Translations under genes and position numbers: made by a program
DNA from: Streptomyces glomeratus
GTDB lineage: Bacteria > Actinomycetota > Actinomycetes > Streptomycetales > Streptomycetaceae
Direction: 5' to 3'
Length of the DNA stretch: 64,000 nt
NCBI RefSeq assembly: GCF_021462825.1
Contig: NZ_JAKEEB010000002.1
Span: 335,451 to 399,450, forward strand
Notes under the pieces: generated by a model
Seen by the model: only the letters and a program-made list of their open reading frames with translations
The model's database searches: none
Told to the model about the DNA's origin: nothing
Shown: piece after piece, positions 35,884-44,444 of the stretch
Layout: each line of letters starts with the position of its first letter
Position numbering within the stretch: the first letter of the stretch is position 1

Positions 35884-36978
35884 GTGACTCCAAGGCTGCG
35901 TACACCGTCCAGGTTCCGCTCCCTCCGCGCCGCCGTCCTGCCACCGGTCCTGACGACGACTGCCGTCCTCGGCGCGTGCGGGATATCCGCCGCCCACTCC
36001 ATACCGCCCGGCTCCGGGATACGACCCGTATCCGGCTGCCGGACCGCGCCGTACTCCGTTCGGCCCCTCTCGTCCCCCATATCCGACAACCGGCCTCCGC
36101 CCGCCGTCCTTCTTCCGTCCATGGCCGCCTGGCAGCGTGACCTCGGCCTGCTCCCCCTCGACTCCGCCCGTCCTGCCGTGTCGCCGCCGACCCTCTCCTC
36201 GCACGGTTCCGGACCGAAGGTCTCCGTGACCTCCCCCCTCGGGACCACGCCGGGCGCCAGAGCGACCGCGGCCTGCCCCACAACGGCCGCACCGGGCCGC
36301 CACCAGACATCGGCGGCACCCGTCCGGACAGCCGCACTGAGGCACCCGGTGTCCGCGGTGCCCGCCCACCCGGTCGGCCCCGGACGCAAAGCCCCCTCCG
36401 GTTCCGGTTCCGGTCCCCGTCTCGCTTCCGCTTCCGCTTCCGCTTCCGCTTCCGCTTCCGCTTCCGGTCACAGTCACGCGTCCGGTCGCAGTCACGGTCA
36501 CCCGTCCGGTCACGGTCACGCGCCTGCCTCCGGAGCTCCCGCTGCTCCCCGCTCCCCCGCCGGTTCGTCCGCCTCGCCCTCGTCCCCTCCCTCCGGGCCC
36601 TCGACCGAACCCTCCCGGGCCGGCAACTGGGCCGGTGAGGGGCGGGAACGGCCCGGACGGCCGGACCCCGAGCCGGAGGAGGACGAGGACGAGGAGCCCG
36701 CGTACATCGACCCGGACTCCACGACCCCGGCGGACGAGAACACCTCCACGAGATCGACGGAGCCGGACGAGGACCCTGACGCGACCGCGGAGGCATCCCT
36801 TGGTCCGAACGATCCACCGGCGACCTCGTCCGCCCCCGCTCAAGCCTCCGCCCTACCCGCCCGGCAGGCCGCCGCCTCCCGACCGATGGTCGAGATCCTG
36901 CCGCTCGGCAGCGGCCTGGTACTCATAGGTATCGGCCTGGCCCTCGCACTCCTCGGCCTGCGCGTGCGCCGGGAGTGA
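35884..36978 (+). CDS. Low-complexity secreted protein with C-terminal membrane anchor
   Basis: The GTG at 35884 has GAGGGGG eight bases upstream and gives 364 residues. A signal-like N-terminus (RSLRAAVLPPVLTTTAVLGA, then CGIS) could be a lipoprotein or Sec signal. The middle is Ser/Pro/Ala/Gly-rich with a seven-fold Ala-Ser dipeptide repeat and His/Gly/Ser repeats. An acidic Glu/Asp stretch follows, and the protein ends with one hydrophobic helix (LPLGSGLVLIGIGLALALLG) and RVRRE. This is the layout of a wall-spanning stalk or surface protein, resembling sortase substrates but without LPXTG. No function is assigned. Confidence 0.7.
   Translation: MTPRLRTPSRFRSLRAAVLPPVLTTTAVLGACGISAAHSIPPGSGIRPVSGCRTAPYSVRPLSSPISDNRPPPAVLLPSMAAWQRDLGLLPLDSARPAVSPPTLSSHGSGPKVSVTSPLGTTPGARATAACPTTAAPGRHQTSAAPVRTAALRHPVSAVPAHPVGPGRKAPSGSGSGPRLASASASASASASASGHSHASGRSHGHPSGHGHAPASGAPAAPRSPAGSSASPSSPPSGPSTEPSRAGNWAGEGRERPGRPDPEPEEDEDEEPAYIDPDSTTPADENTSTRSTEPDEDPDATAEASLGPNDPPATSSAPAQASALPARQAAASRPMVEILPLGSGLVLIGIGLALALLGLRVRRE
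36424..36465 (+). repeat. Seven GCTTCC hexamers
   Basis: Seven perfect tandem copies of GCTTCC encode seven Ala-Ser dipeptides in the secreted low-complexity protein. Slippage here changes length in two-residue steps and keeps the frame. Confidence 0.95.
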
Positions 36979-37016
36979 CGCCAAGGCCCCTCACCCGCGC
37001 CGGATCGCCGGCTCCC

Positions 37017-37997
37017 TCAGGACGCCACCAGCAGGACCTTCCCGATGTGGCCGCTCTCGTCCAGCACCCGGTGGGCCTCGGCCGCCTCGCTCATCGGCAG
37101 TTCCCGGTCGATGACGGGGCGCACATGGCCGGAGGAGATCAGCGGCCAGACGTGCTCTCGTACCGCAGCCACGATCGCCGCCTTCTCACCGAGCGGCCGC
37201 GCCCTGAGCGAGGTCGCGGTGATCGCCGCCTGCCTCCGCAGCAACGTGCTGATGTTCAGCTCGCCCTGGACCCCGCCCTGCATCCCGATGATCGCCAGCC
37301 TGCCGTTCACCGCGAGCGCCTGGACATTGCGGTCCAGATACTTCGCACCCATGTTGTCCAGAATGACGTCCGCGCCCGACCCGGCCGTGGCCTGCCGGAT
37401 CTCCTCCACGAAGTCCTGCTCGCGGTAGTTGATCAGTACGTCCGCGCCCAGTCCGGCGCAGTAGTCCAGCTTCTCCTTGGTGCCCGCGGTGACCGCCACC
37501 TTCGCGCCCACCGCCTTGGCCAGCTGGATAGCCATCGTGCCGATGCCGCTGGAGCCGCCGTGCGCCAGCAGCGTCTCGCCCGGGCGCAGATGGGCGACCA
37601 TGAACACGTTGGACCAGACCGTGCAGGTCACCTCCGGCAACGCGGCCGCCTGCCGCAGGTCGATCCCCTCGGGCACAGGCAGCAGCTGCCCGGCCGGGAC
37701 CGCGACCTTCTCCGCATAGCCGCCGCCCGCGAGCAGCGCGCACACCTCGTCGCCGACGGCCCACCCGGAGACGCCGGGGCCGAGCGCGGCGATCCGCCCG
37801 GAGCACTCGAGCCCCGGGTACGGGGACGCACCGGGCGGCGGGTTGTAGAGACCCTGACGCTGGAGGAGGTCCGCGCGGTTGACGGCGCTGGCCGCCACCT
37901 CGATCAGTACTTCGCCCTCGCCGGGTACGGGGTCGGGGACCTCGGCCCACACCAGCGCCTCGGGACCACCGGGTTCAGGAATCGTGATCGCGTACAT
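37017..37997 (-). CDS. NAD(P)H:quinone oxidoreductase (zeta-crystallin/PIG3 type)
   Basis: The 326-residue medium-chain reductase has the quinone-oxidoreductase signature (NRADLLQRQGLYNPPPGASP, PGLECSGRI) and the nucleotide-binding GGSSGIGTMAIQLAKAVGA. There are no structural-zinc cysteines, as in the quinone reductase branch. It reduces quinones or enones using NADPH in the cytoplasm. The ATG at 37997 lacks a strong Shine-Dalgarno, but the protein family starts here. A parS site lies in the region upstream, between this gene and moeA. Confidence 0.94.
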   Translation of the reverse strand: MYAITIPEPGGPEALVWAEVPDPVPGEGEVLIEVAASAVNRADLLQRQGLYNPPPGASPYPGLECSGRIAALGPGVSGWAVGDEVCALLAGGGYAEKVAVPAGQLLPVPEGIDLRQAAALPEVTCTVWSNVFMVAHLRPGETLLAHGGSSGIGTMAIQLAKAVGAKVAVTAGTKEKLDYCAGLGADVLINYREQDFVEEIRQATAGSGADVILDNMGAKYLDRNVQALAVNGRLAIIGMQGGVQGELNISTLLRRQAAITATSLRARPLGEKAAIVAAVREHVWPLISSGHVRPVIDRELPMSEAAEAHRVLDESGHIGKVLLVAS

Positions 37998-38122
37998 GAG
38001 GGGGACGCTACTCCCCACCGTGGGCTGCCCTGCCCTGAAGTTCCCGGTGGCGGGCGAGAGGTCCGTCGGGTGGCGCGGGTTTCGCACCCGCTGCGGGCTT
38101 CACGAACACGCCGGATCCCGAC

Positions 38123-38136
38123 GTTTCACGTGAAAC
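38123..38136. other. parS: parS centromere site (perfect 14-bp palindrome)
   Basis: GTTTCACGTGAAAC is an exact match to the 14-bp ParB-binding core used in Streptomyces and many other bacteria; the right flank A also fits the 16-bp consensus, the left flank C does not. It lies in the short intergenic region between the moeA stop and the quinone oxidoreductase start. Streptomyces chromosomes carry about 20 such sites concentrated around oriC, so this places the window in the origin region. Confidence 0.9.
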
Positions 38137-38151
38137 AGTCTCCGTTCCGGC

Positions 38152-39798
38152 TCACTTCGCCCATACCCACGGCAGGTCCAGCAGTTCCACTTCCTGACCG
38201 GGCCGGGCACCCCCCGGCGGTAGGACCGCCAAGGCGTCCGCGGCGGCGATACCGCGCAGCATGGCCGGTCCGTTGTAGTGCAGCGGCACGGCATGGTCGG
38301 CGCGTACGACGACGGGGGCGAGCCGGGTGTCATACGGGTGACCGTGGGCGGCGTCCCTGAGAGGCAGCGTGTACGGCTCCGGGGCCGCGCGCCCAGCCAG
38401 GCCGCGCAGCAGGGGCTCGGCGAGCGTGAGCAGGCCCGAGACGGCCGCGAGCGGGTTGCCGGGCAGTCCGACGAGGTGCTGGTTGTCCCGAATGCGCGCC
38501 AGGAGCATGGGGTGTCCCGGGCGCACCTTCACCCCGTCCACGAGGAGTTCGGCGCCGACGCGACGCAGGATGGGGTGGACGTGGTCGACGGGACCGGCGG
38601 CCGTACCGCCGGTGGTGACGATCACCTCGGCCGTCGAGGACGTGACCGCCCGGTGCAGGGCCTCGGCGTCGTCACCGAGCCTGCGGACGGCCACCACATC
38701 CGCGCCGAGCGCGCGCAGCCACGGCGGCAGCATCGGGCCGAGCGCGTCCCGGATCAGGCCGTCCCCGGGCAGGCCCTCGGTGAGCAACTCGTCCCCCAGC
38801 ACCAGCACTTCGACCCGAGGGCGGGGCAGTGCGCACAGCGTGTCGTATCCGGCGGCCGCGGCGAGTCCGAGCACGGCCGGGGTGACCAGGATCCCCGGGG
38901 GGAGCAGCTGGTCGCCGGTGTGGCACTCCTGACCGCGCGGCCGGATGTCCTGTCCGTGCGCGACGGTGGGGGTCCTTCCGGCGCCCTCGGGGCCGAGAGC
39001 CGGGGGCAGGACGGCATGCAGCCGGCCCTTGGCGTCCATGCTCCCGTGTTCGCTGCGCACAACGGCGGTGGCGTCGGGGGGGATGCGCGCACCCGTGGCG
39101 ATCCGCACGGCCTCGCCGTCCTCGAGGGGAGCCGGCTCCGTGCGTCCGGCGAGGATTCCCTCCTCCCGGACGTGCCAGGGACCGGGGCCCGCGACGGCCC
39201 AGCCGTCCATGGCGGAGGTGTTGAAGGAGGGCAGGTCGGTCAGCGCGGTGAGGGGCGCGGCGAGAACCAGGCCGAGAGCGGCCTCGAGGGGCACGTCGGC
39301 GGGTTCGCGTCGGGTGACGGAACGGGCCGCGCGCTCGGCGGCGGCGCGGGCCTCCGGCCACCGCGTGGCCTCGTGGCGCGGATGACGCCCGGACGAGGCC
39401 GGCGAGGCGTCCTCCGGCGGCCGGTCCCGGCCGGAGTCCCGGGCAGCGGGATGCCGAGGTGTGTCCGGGCCGGCTCCGGGCGTACGGGACTGGGACCCGA
39501 CCTCCCGCGGGCCTGAGTCCCGCACGAGGGCGAGTGCCTCTTCGAGGTCCCGGTCGTGTGCGAGGGCGCGGTCGTGTTCGAGGTCGCGGTCGTGTTCGAA
39601 GTCCCGATCGCGTGCGAGGCCCCGATCGTGTGCGGCGTTCCGGTCCTGCTGCTCAGAGCCGTGCCGCTTGTGGGTCGGGCGGCCGGGGCGGGCCTCGCCC
39701 GGCCGATCGCGCGCACCGCTGTCGTCGACCACGGCCAGGGCCTCCTCCACATACCGTTCGTCGGTGTCCGGGCCTCCCCGGGCGCTCCTGCCCGTCAT
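38152..39798 (-). CDS. moeA: Molybdopterin molybdotransferase MoeA with long N-terminal extension
   Basis: MoeA inserts molybdate into adenylylated molybdopterin. The 548-residue product is about 140 residues longer than typical (near 400). The MoeA core begins near residue 150: PLEAALGLVLAAPLTALTDL, then FNTSAMDGWAVAG, then VVTTGGTAAGPVDHVHPILR and GLPGNPLAAVSG. In the linker-type motif TTGGTAAGPVDHV the usual S-x-G-x-x-D serine is replaced by threonine or alanine. The extension contains 18-bp repeats encoding His-Asp-Arg-rich hexapeptides and two similar EEALAxVxDSG segments. Its start overlaps the mobA stop by four bases (ATGA), so the two are coupled. Confidence 0.92.
   Translation of the reverse strand: MTGRSARGGPDTDERYVEEALAVVDDSGARDRPGEARPGRPTHKRHGSEQQDRNAAHDRGLARDRDFEHDRDLEHDRALAHDRDLEEALALVRDSGPREVGSQSRTPGAGPDTPRHPAARDSGRDRPPEDASPASSGRHPRHEATRWPEARAAAERAARSVTRREPADVPLEAALGLVLAAPLTALTDLPSFNTSAMDGWAVAGPGPWHVREEGILAGRTEPAPLEDGEAVRIATGARIPPDATAVVRSEHGSMDAKGRLHAVLPPALGPEGAGRTPTVAHGQDIRPRGQECHTGDQLLPPGILVTPAVLGLAAAAGYDTLCALPRPRVEVLVLGDELLTEGLPGDGLIRDALGPMLPPWLRALGADVVAVRRLGDDAEALHRAVTSSTAEVIVTTGGTAAGPVDHVHPILRRVGAELLVDGVKVRPGHPMLLARIRDNQHLVGLPGNPLAAVSGLLTLAEPLLRGLAGRAAPEPYTLPLRDAAHGHPYDTRLAPVVVRADHAVPLHYNGPAMLRGIAAADALAVLPPGGARPGQEVELLDLPWVWAK
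39544..39633 (-). repeat. Five 18-bp units in the moeA N-terminal extension
   Basis: Five contiguous degenerate 18-bp units start at 39544, 39562, 39580, 39598 and 39616. They encode hexapeptides such as His-Asp-Arg-Asp-Leu-Glu and His-Asp-Arg-Ala-Leu-Ala at about residues 56-85 of MoeA. A sixth decayed unit may follow. Confidence 0.85.
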
Positions 39799-40682
39799 CC
39801 CGCGTCCGGCTTGGCCTCGGCGGCCTCCTCGTCCGCCCAGCGCAGGGCCAGGGCTGCGGCCTTGCGGGCGGCCTCGGCGACCGCTTGGGGGCCGCCCTGC
39901 GCCTGTGCGGCGGCGTAGCCGACGAGGAACGTCGTCAGCGGGGCGGCGGGACGGGCCACACCGTGCGCGGCGTCGCGGGCTAGGTCGAGGAGGACGCCGG
40001 TGTCGACATCGAGGTCGATGCCCAGCTCGTCCTTGACCGCGGAGATCCATTCATCCAACACGTGCCCATGCTCCCTGATGCGTGTACGGGCGGCGGCGAT
40101 GTCGTCCCAGGTGTCGCAGTCGAAGGACGCGACGGGGTCGTCGATACGGGTGAGGCAGAGCCGGGCGACCAGCCGTCGCAGGGGAAGGCCGGCAAGACCA
40201 CCGCTCTCGGTGGCCAGCCGTGCCAGTTCGCGGCGCAGTGCCGCGCTCCGGTACGCGGCGACGAGGGGCTGGTCGCGTCCGTCGGGGTCGGTGAGCACCG
40301 TCCCTTCGGCGCCGCTCGCCCGCAGTGCGGCCAGCAGCCGCCGTACCGTCCCCGCCTCCAGGAACGGCAGATCGGCGGAGAGCACGACGGCATACCCGGC
40401 CGTGCTGCGCCGAAGCCCCGCGTCGAGTGCGGCGACCGGTCCGGCGCCGGGCGGCTCCTCTCGGGCCCACACCACGGGGCGCGCGGTGGGTCTGGGGTCG
40501 GCGACGACCACCGTGGTGGCCGCGCCGGCGCAGGCCGTCAGGACGCGGTCGAGCAGCGCCCGGCCTCCTACGCGCACGCCCGGTTTGTCGGCCCCGCCGA
40601 GCCGCCGGGCGGCGCCGCCGGCCAGTACGACGGCGTCATACGGGTCGGCGCCCGGGTCACCCGGCGGTTCGTACTCGGTCAT
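39795..40682 (-). CDS. mobA: Molybdenum cofactor guanylyltransferase MobA fused to DUF6457
   Basis: The 295-residue protein has an N-terminal nucleotidyltransferase domain (DAVVLAGGAARRLGGADKPG at about residues 16-35, SADLPFLEAGTVRRLL) that transfers GMP to molybdopterin. A C-terminal helical segment of about 90 residues (VLDEWISAVKDELGIDLDVD onward) matches the actinobacterial DUF6457 domain, found alone or fused to MobA. The normal MobA is about 200 residues, so the fusion accounts for the length. The signature has AARR in place of the usual S-x-R of LAGGxSxRMG. It is translationally coupled to moeA. Confidence 0.88.
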   Translation of the reverse strand: MTEYEPPGDPGADPYDAVVLAGGAARRLGGADKPGVRVGGRALLDRVLTACAGAATTVVVADPRPTARPVVWAREEPPGAGPVAALDAGLRRSTAGYAVVLSADLPFLEAGTVRRLLAALRASGAEGTVLTDPDGRDQPLVAAYRSAALRRELARLATESGGLAGLPLRRLVARLCLTRIDDPVASFDCDTWDDIAAARTRIREHGHVLDEWISAVKDELGIDLDVDTGVLLDLARDAAHGVARPAAPLTTFLVGYAAAQAQGGPQAVAEAARKAAALALRWADEEAAEAKPDAG

Positions 40683-40787
40683 GCCCCCGAGTATGGGCGC
40701 CGGGTCGGTCCGTTCCACCCCCGCGCACATCGGCCGTGCGCGGGAGTTTGCTCACAGTGCCGGTGGCCGGCCGGTCATGGACTCCGC

Positions 40788-42191
40788 TCAGAGAGTGCGC
40801 AGCAGCACCGCCGGCTGTTCCACGCAGTCCGCCACGTACCTCAGGAAGCCACCCGCCGTGCCGCCGTCGCAGACCCGGTGATCGAAGGTGAGCGAGAGCT
40901 GCACGACCTGCCGCACCGCCAGCTCGCCCTCGTACACCCAGGGCCTGGGCACGATCCGGCCGACGCCGAGCATGGCCGCCTCGGGGTGGTTGATGATCGG
41001 TGTCGAGCCGTCGACGCCGAACACTCCGTAGTTGTTCAACGTGAAGGTCCCGGCGGTGAGTTCCCCGGGGGTGAGCGTGCCGGCCCGCGCTGCCTCGGTC
41101 AGCCGGGCGAACTCCGCGGTGAGCGATTCGGCGTCCCGCGCGTGCGCGTCCCGGACGACGGGGACGACGAGTCCCCGTTCGGTCTGCGCGGCGAACCCGA
41201 GGTGCACCTGGTCGAGCCGGACGATCTCCCGGGCCTCCGTGTCCACGGTGGAGTTCAGCTCGGGGAAACGGGCGAGCGCGGAGGTGCAGATGCGGGCCAG
41301 CAGGGCGAGCAGGGAGATCCTGGGGCCTCCCGTCGCGTTCATGGCCGCCCGCGCGCGCATCAGTTCCGTGGCGTCGGCGTCCACCCAGCAGGTCGCGTCG
41401 GGGATCTCACGCCGGCTCCGGGAAAGCTTGTCGGCGACGGCCCCGCGGACGCCCTTGAGCGGGATCCGGGTGCCTGCGGTGGTCGCCGCGGGCCTCGGCG
41501 CGAGCGAGTCCGGCGCGGATCCGGCGGGAACCACGGGGGCGGCCGTGACCGCCGTGGTCCTCGTCCCGCCGCCGCGTGCCGTGGCGGCCCGCAGGGCGTC
41601 CTCCACATCCGCCCGCAGGATCAGCCCGTCCGGCCCGGAACCCCTCAAGTGCCGAAGATCGACGCCGTTGTCACGGGCGAGCCTGCGGACGAGCGGGGAG
41701 ATCACCGGGACGGGTCCGTCGAGATACCGGGGGACGTCCGCACGGTGGCCGCGCGTCGAAGCCGCCGACGCCGAAGCGGAGGGGACCGGAGCCGGTCCCT
41801 CGACGGAATCGACCGTCCGCGGGACCCCGTCCGTGGGGCGGGCGTCCGGCCGGGGCGGTCGGACCCGGCGGCGCCGGGCGGGAGCCGCCGACGTTCCGTA
41901 CCCGACCAGCACGTTCCCCGAGGATTCGTCGCCCTCTTCCGCGGGTGCACCCACGGCGACCGTCAACAGCGGTGCGCCGACGGGAAGTTCCGTGCCCTCC
42001 TCGCCGTAGCGGGCCGTGACCACGCCCCCGTAGGGGCAGGGCACCTCGACCATCGCCTTGGCCGTCTCGACCTCGACGACGGGCTGGTCGACCGTGACGA
42101 CGTCCCCGACCTGCACCAGCCAGCGGACGATCTCCGCCTCGGTCAGTCCCTCCCCGAGGTCCGGCAGCCTGAACTCGAGTACCTGGGCCAT
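40788..42191 (-). CDS. bkdC: Branched-chain alpha-keto acid dehydrogenase E2 (cluster 2)
   Basis: The 467-residue acyltransferase has one lipoyl domain (K45 in ETAKAMVE), a Ser/Pro/Ala-rich linker, a peripheral subunit-binding domain (RRLARDNGVDLRHLRGSGPD, about residues 170-200) and the catalytic domain with TFDHRVCDGGTAGGFLRYV. Its ATG overlaps the E1beta stop by one base (TGATG). It has the same length as the cluster 1 paralogue but clearly differs in linkers and in the catalytic-loop cysteine (RVCDG rather than RLVDG). It is the last gene of bkd cluster 2. Confidence 0.94.
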   Translation of the reverse strand: MAQVLEFRLPDLGEGLTEAEIVRWLVQVGDVVTVDQPVVEVETAKAMVEVPCPYGGVVTARYGEEGTELPVGAPLLTVAVGAPAEEGDESSGNVLVGYGTSAAPARRRRVRPPRPDARPTDGVPRTVDSVEGPAPVPSASASAASTRGHRADVPRYLDGPVPVISPLVRRLARDNGVDLRHLRGSGPDGLILRADVEDALRAATARGGGTRTTAVTAAPVVPAGSAPDSLAPRPAATTAGTRIPLKGVRGAVADKLSRSRREIPDATCWVDADATELMRARAAMNATGGPRISLLALLARICTSALARFPELNSTVDTEAREIVRLDQVHLGFAAQTERGLVVPVVRDAHARDAESLTAEFARLTEAARAGTLTPGELTAGTFTLNNYGVFGVDGSTPIINHPEAAMLGVGRIVPRPWVYEGELAVRQVVQLSLTFDHRVCDGGTAGGFLRYVADCVEQPAVLLRTL

Positions 42192-43195
42192 CAGCTGTCC
42201 GCCTCCCACTGCAGACGCCCCACGGCGTCCAGGATCCGGTCGACGCCCGGCAGATGGTGGCGCTCCAGCATGGGCGGCGGGTAGGGGATGTCGAATCCGG
42301 CCACCCGCAGCACCGGCGCGTCCAGATAGTGGAAGCAGCGCTCGGTCACCCGCGCGGCGATCTCCCCGCCGGGACCGCCGAAGCCGGTCGACTCGTGCAC
42401 CACCACGGCCCGGCCCGTACGGCGCACGGAGGCGGTGACCGTCTCGTCGTCGAAGGGCACCAGGGAGCGCAGATCGACGACCTCGAGGTCCCAGCCCTCG
42501 GCACGGGCCGCCTCGGCCGCCTCCAGACAGACGGGCACCGAGGGCCCGTAGGTGATGAGCGTCGCACTGCGGCCCGTACGCCGCACCACCGCACGGCCTA
42601 TCGGAGCCACGGTCTCGGGCTCGTCCGGGTTCCAGGAGTCCTTCGACCAGTACAGGCGCTTGGGCTCGAGGAAGACGACCGGGTCGTCGGATGCGATAGC
42701 GGCGCGCAGCAGCCCGTAGGCGTCCGCGACCGTGGCGGGCGTGACGACGTGGAGACCCGGGGTCGCCATGTAGTAGGCCTCGGAGGAGTCGCTGTGGTGC
42801 TCGACGCCGCCGATGCCTCCTCCGTAGGGGACCCGGATCGTCAGGGGCAGCGGCATGGCGCCGCGGGTGCGGTTGCGCATGCGCGAGACATGGCTGACCA
42901 GCTGCTCGAACGCGGGGTAGGCGAAGGCGTCGAACTGCATCTCCACGACCGGCCTGAGGCCGTACATCGCCATGCCGACGGCCGTGCCGAGGATGCCGGC
43001 CTCGGCGAGCGGCGTGTCCGTGCAGCGGTCGTCGCCGAACTCCTTGGCGAGTCCGTCTGTGACACGGAAGACGCCGCCGAGCGTACCGACGTCCTCGCCC
43101 ATGACGTGCACGGACGGGTCGGCGGCCATGGCGTCGCGCATCGCGCGCGTGAGGGCCTGCGCCATGGTGGCCGGCTTGAGGGCAACGGTCGTCAT
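42191..43195 (-). CDS. bkdB: Branched-chain alpha-keto acid dehydrogenase E1 beta (cluster 2)
   Basis: The 334-residue beta subunit has MGEDVGTLGGVFRVTDGLAK, TDTPLAEAGILGTAVGMAM, RVPYGGGIGGVEHHSDSSEA and VFLEPKRLYW, as expected. The ATG at 43195 overlaps the E1alpha stop by four bases (ATGA), and its own stop overlaps the E2 start, so the three genes are strictly coupled. Compared with cluster 1 the N-terminus is a few residues longer (MTTVALKPATMAQAL). Confidence 0.95.
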   Translation of the reverse strand: MTTVALKPATMAQALTRAMRDAMAADPSVHVMGEDVGTLGGVFRVTDGLAKEFGDDRCTDTPLAEAGILGTAVGMAMYGLRPVVEMQFDAFAYPAFEQLVSHVSRMRNRTRGAMPLPLTIRVPYGGGIGGVEHHSDSSEAYYMATPGLHVVTPATVADAYGLLRAAIASDDPVVFLEPKRLYWSKDSWNPDEPETVAPIGRAVVRRTGRSATLITYGPSVPVCLEAAEAARAEGWDLEVVDLRSLVPFDDETVTASVRRTGRAVVVHESTGFGGPGGEIAARVTERCFHYLDAPVLRVAGFDIPYPPPMLERHHLPGVDRILDAVGRLQWEADS

Positions 43196-44337
43196 CGCCC
43201 GGCTCCTTCCGGTCCGGCCGCCTCGGCGTCCAGCTCCGCCCGCAGCTGCGCCTGCTGCTCGAGGAGTTGGGTGGTGGGCTGGGCATACACGTGGGTGAAG
43301 AGGTCCATGGGGTCGAGTGCCGGGTCCTGGTTCATGCGCGCACGCAGGTCGGCCGCCATGGCCTCGGCGTCCTCACGCGCGGACCGTATCCCGTCCTCCT
43401 CGAGGAGACCGCGCTGCGTCAACTCCCGCTCCAGCAGCGCGATCGGGTCGTGGGCCTGCCAGGACTCGACCTCGGCGTCGCCGCGGTAGCGGGTCGCGTC
43501 GTCGGCGTTCGTGTGGGCGTCGATGCGGTACGTCACCGCCTCGACGAGGGTGGGGCCGCCTCCGGCGCGCGCGTGCCGTACGGCCTCGCCGAGGACCTCG
43601 TGCACGGCGGCGGCGTCGTTTCCGTCGACCAGACGGCCCGGCATGCCGTAGCCGACGGCCTTGTGCGCCAGGGAGGGCGCCGCGGTCTGCTTGGCGAGCG
43701 GGACGGAGATCGCGAAGCCGTTGTTCTGGACCAGGAAGACGACCGGCGCCTGCCACACCGCGGCGAAGTTCATGGCCTCGTGGAAATCGCCCTCGCTGGT
43801 GCCGCCGTCGCCGACCATGGCGAGGGCGACCACGTCGTCGCCCTTCAGGCGCGCGGCGTGCGCCAGGCCCACGGCGTGCGGCAGCTGGGTGGCCAGCGGG
43901 GTGGACAGGGGCGCCACCCGGTGTTCGTACGGGTCGTAGCCGGTGTGCCAGTCACCGCGCAGCAGGGTGAGGGCCTCGACGGGGTCGACGCCGCGGGCGA
44001 CGGCCGCGAGCGTGTCGCGGTAGCTGGGGAAGAGCCAGTCGCGTTCCTCGAGGACGAATGCCGCGGCGACCTGGCAGGCCTCCTGCCCGGTGCTGGAGGG
44101 GTAGACGGCCAGGCGGCCCTGCTTGGTGAGCGCCGTCGCCTGCGCGTTGTACCGGCGGCCGCGCACCAGCTGGGCGTACAGCCGGCGCAGGAGCTCCGGG
44201 TCGGCCTTGGCGGCCGCCTCGGTGCCGAGGACGCGGTACGGCAGTGCGTCGGGCAGCAGCGGAGCGGGATCGGTACGGGGCTGCCAGGCGGGCGGCGGAG
44301 TCGGCCGGTAGGCACCCCGCTGCTCCATGACCGTCAT
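43192..44337 (-). CDS. bkdA: Branched-chain alpha-keto acid dehydrogenase E1 alpha (cluster 2)
   Basis: The 381-residue alpha subunit starts at ATG 44337 with GAGGAGGTG seven bases before. The thiamine-diphosphate motif runs from GDGGTSEGDFHEAMNF to FLVQNNGFAIS, and the loop YRIDAHTNADDATRYR follows. It lacks the basic N-terminal extension of the cluster 1 protein. The promoter region carries a PaaR-type site (44397-44410) and a DnaA-box 9-mer, and is shared with the divergent AsnC-type regulator. Confidence 0.95.
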   Translation of the reverse strand: MTVMEQRGAYRPTPPPAWQPRTDPAPLLPDALPYRVLGTEAAAKADPELLRRLYAQLVRGRRYNAQATALTKQGRLAVYPSSTGQEACQVAAAFVLEERDWLFPSYRDTLAAVARGVDPVEALTLLRGDWHTGYDPYEHRVAPLSTPLATQLPHAVGLAHAARLKGDDVVALAMVGDGGTSEGDFHEAMNFAAVWQAPVVFLVQNNGFAISVPLAKQTAAPSLAHKAVGYGMPGRLVDGNDAAAVHEVLGEAVRHARAGGGPTLVEAVTYRIDAHTNADDATRYRGDAEVESWQAHDPIALLERELTQRGLLEEDGIRSAREDAEAMAADLRARMNQDPALDPMDLFTHVYAQPTTQLLEQQAQLRAELDAEAAGPEGAGR

Positions 44338-44396
44338 GACGGCACCTCCTCGTGGGAGCGGCTTCAGGCGCGCCACGGGGGTGATGCGCCTCACCT

Positions 44397-44410
44397 ACCG
44401 ATTGTTCGGT
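44397..44410. promoter_or_regulatory. PaaR-type operator before bkd cluster 2
   Basis: ACCGATTGTTCGGT fits the TetR/PaaR core ACCGNNCGNNCGGT except for one centre base (T for C) and differs by one base from the site before 3-hydroxyacyl-CoA dehydrogenase/paaN. It is 60 bases before the E1alpha start. Confidence 0.65.
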
Positions 44411-44444
44411 CGTTGGCACATTTTGGCTACAGGCCCCTTCAGGC

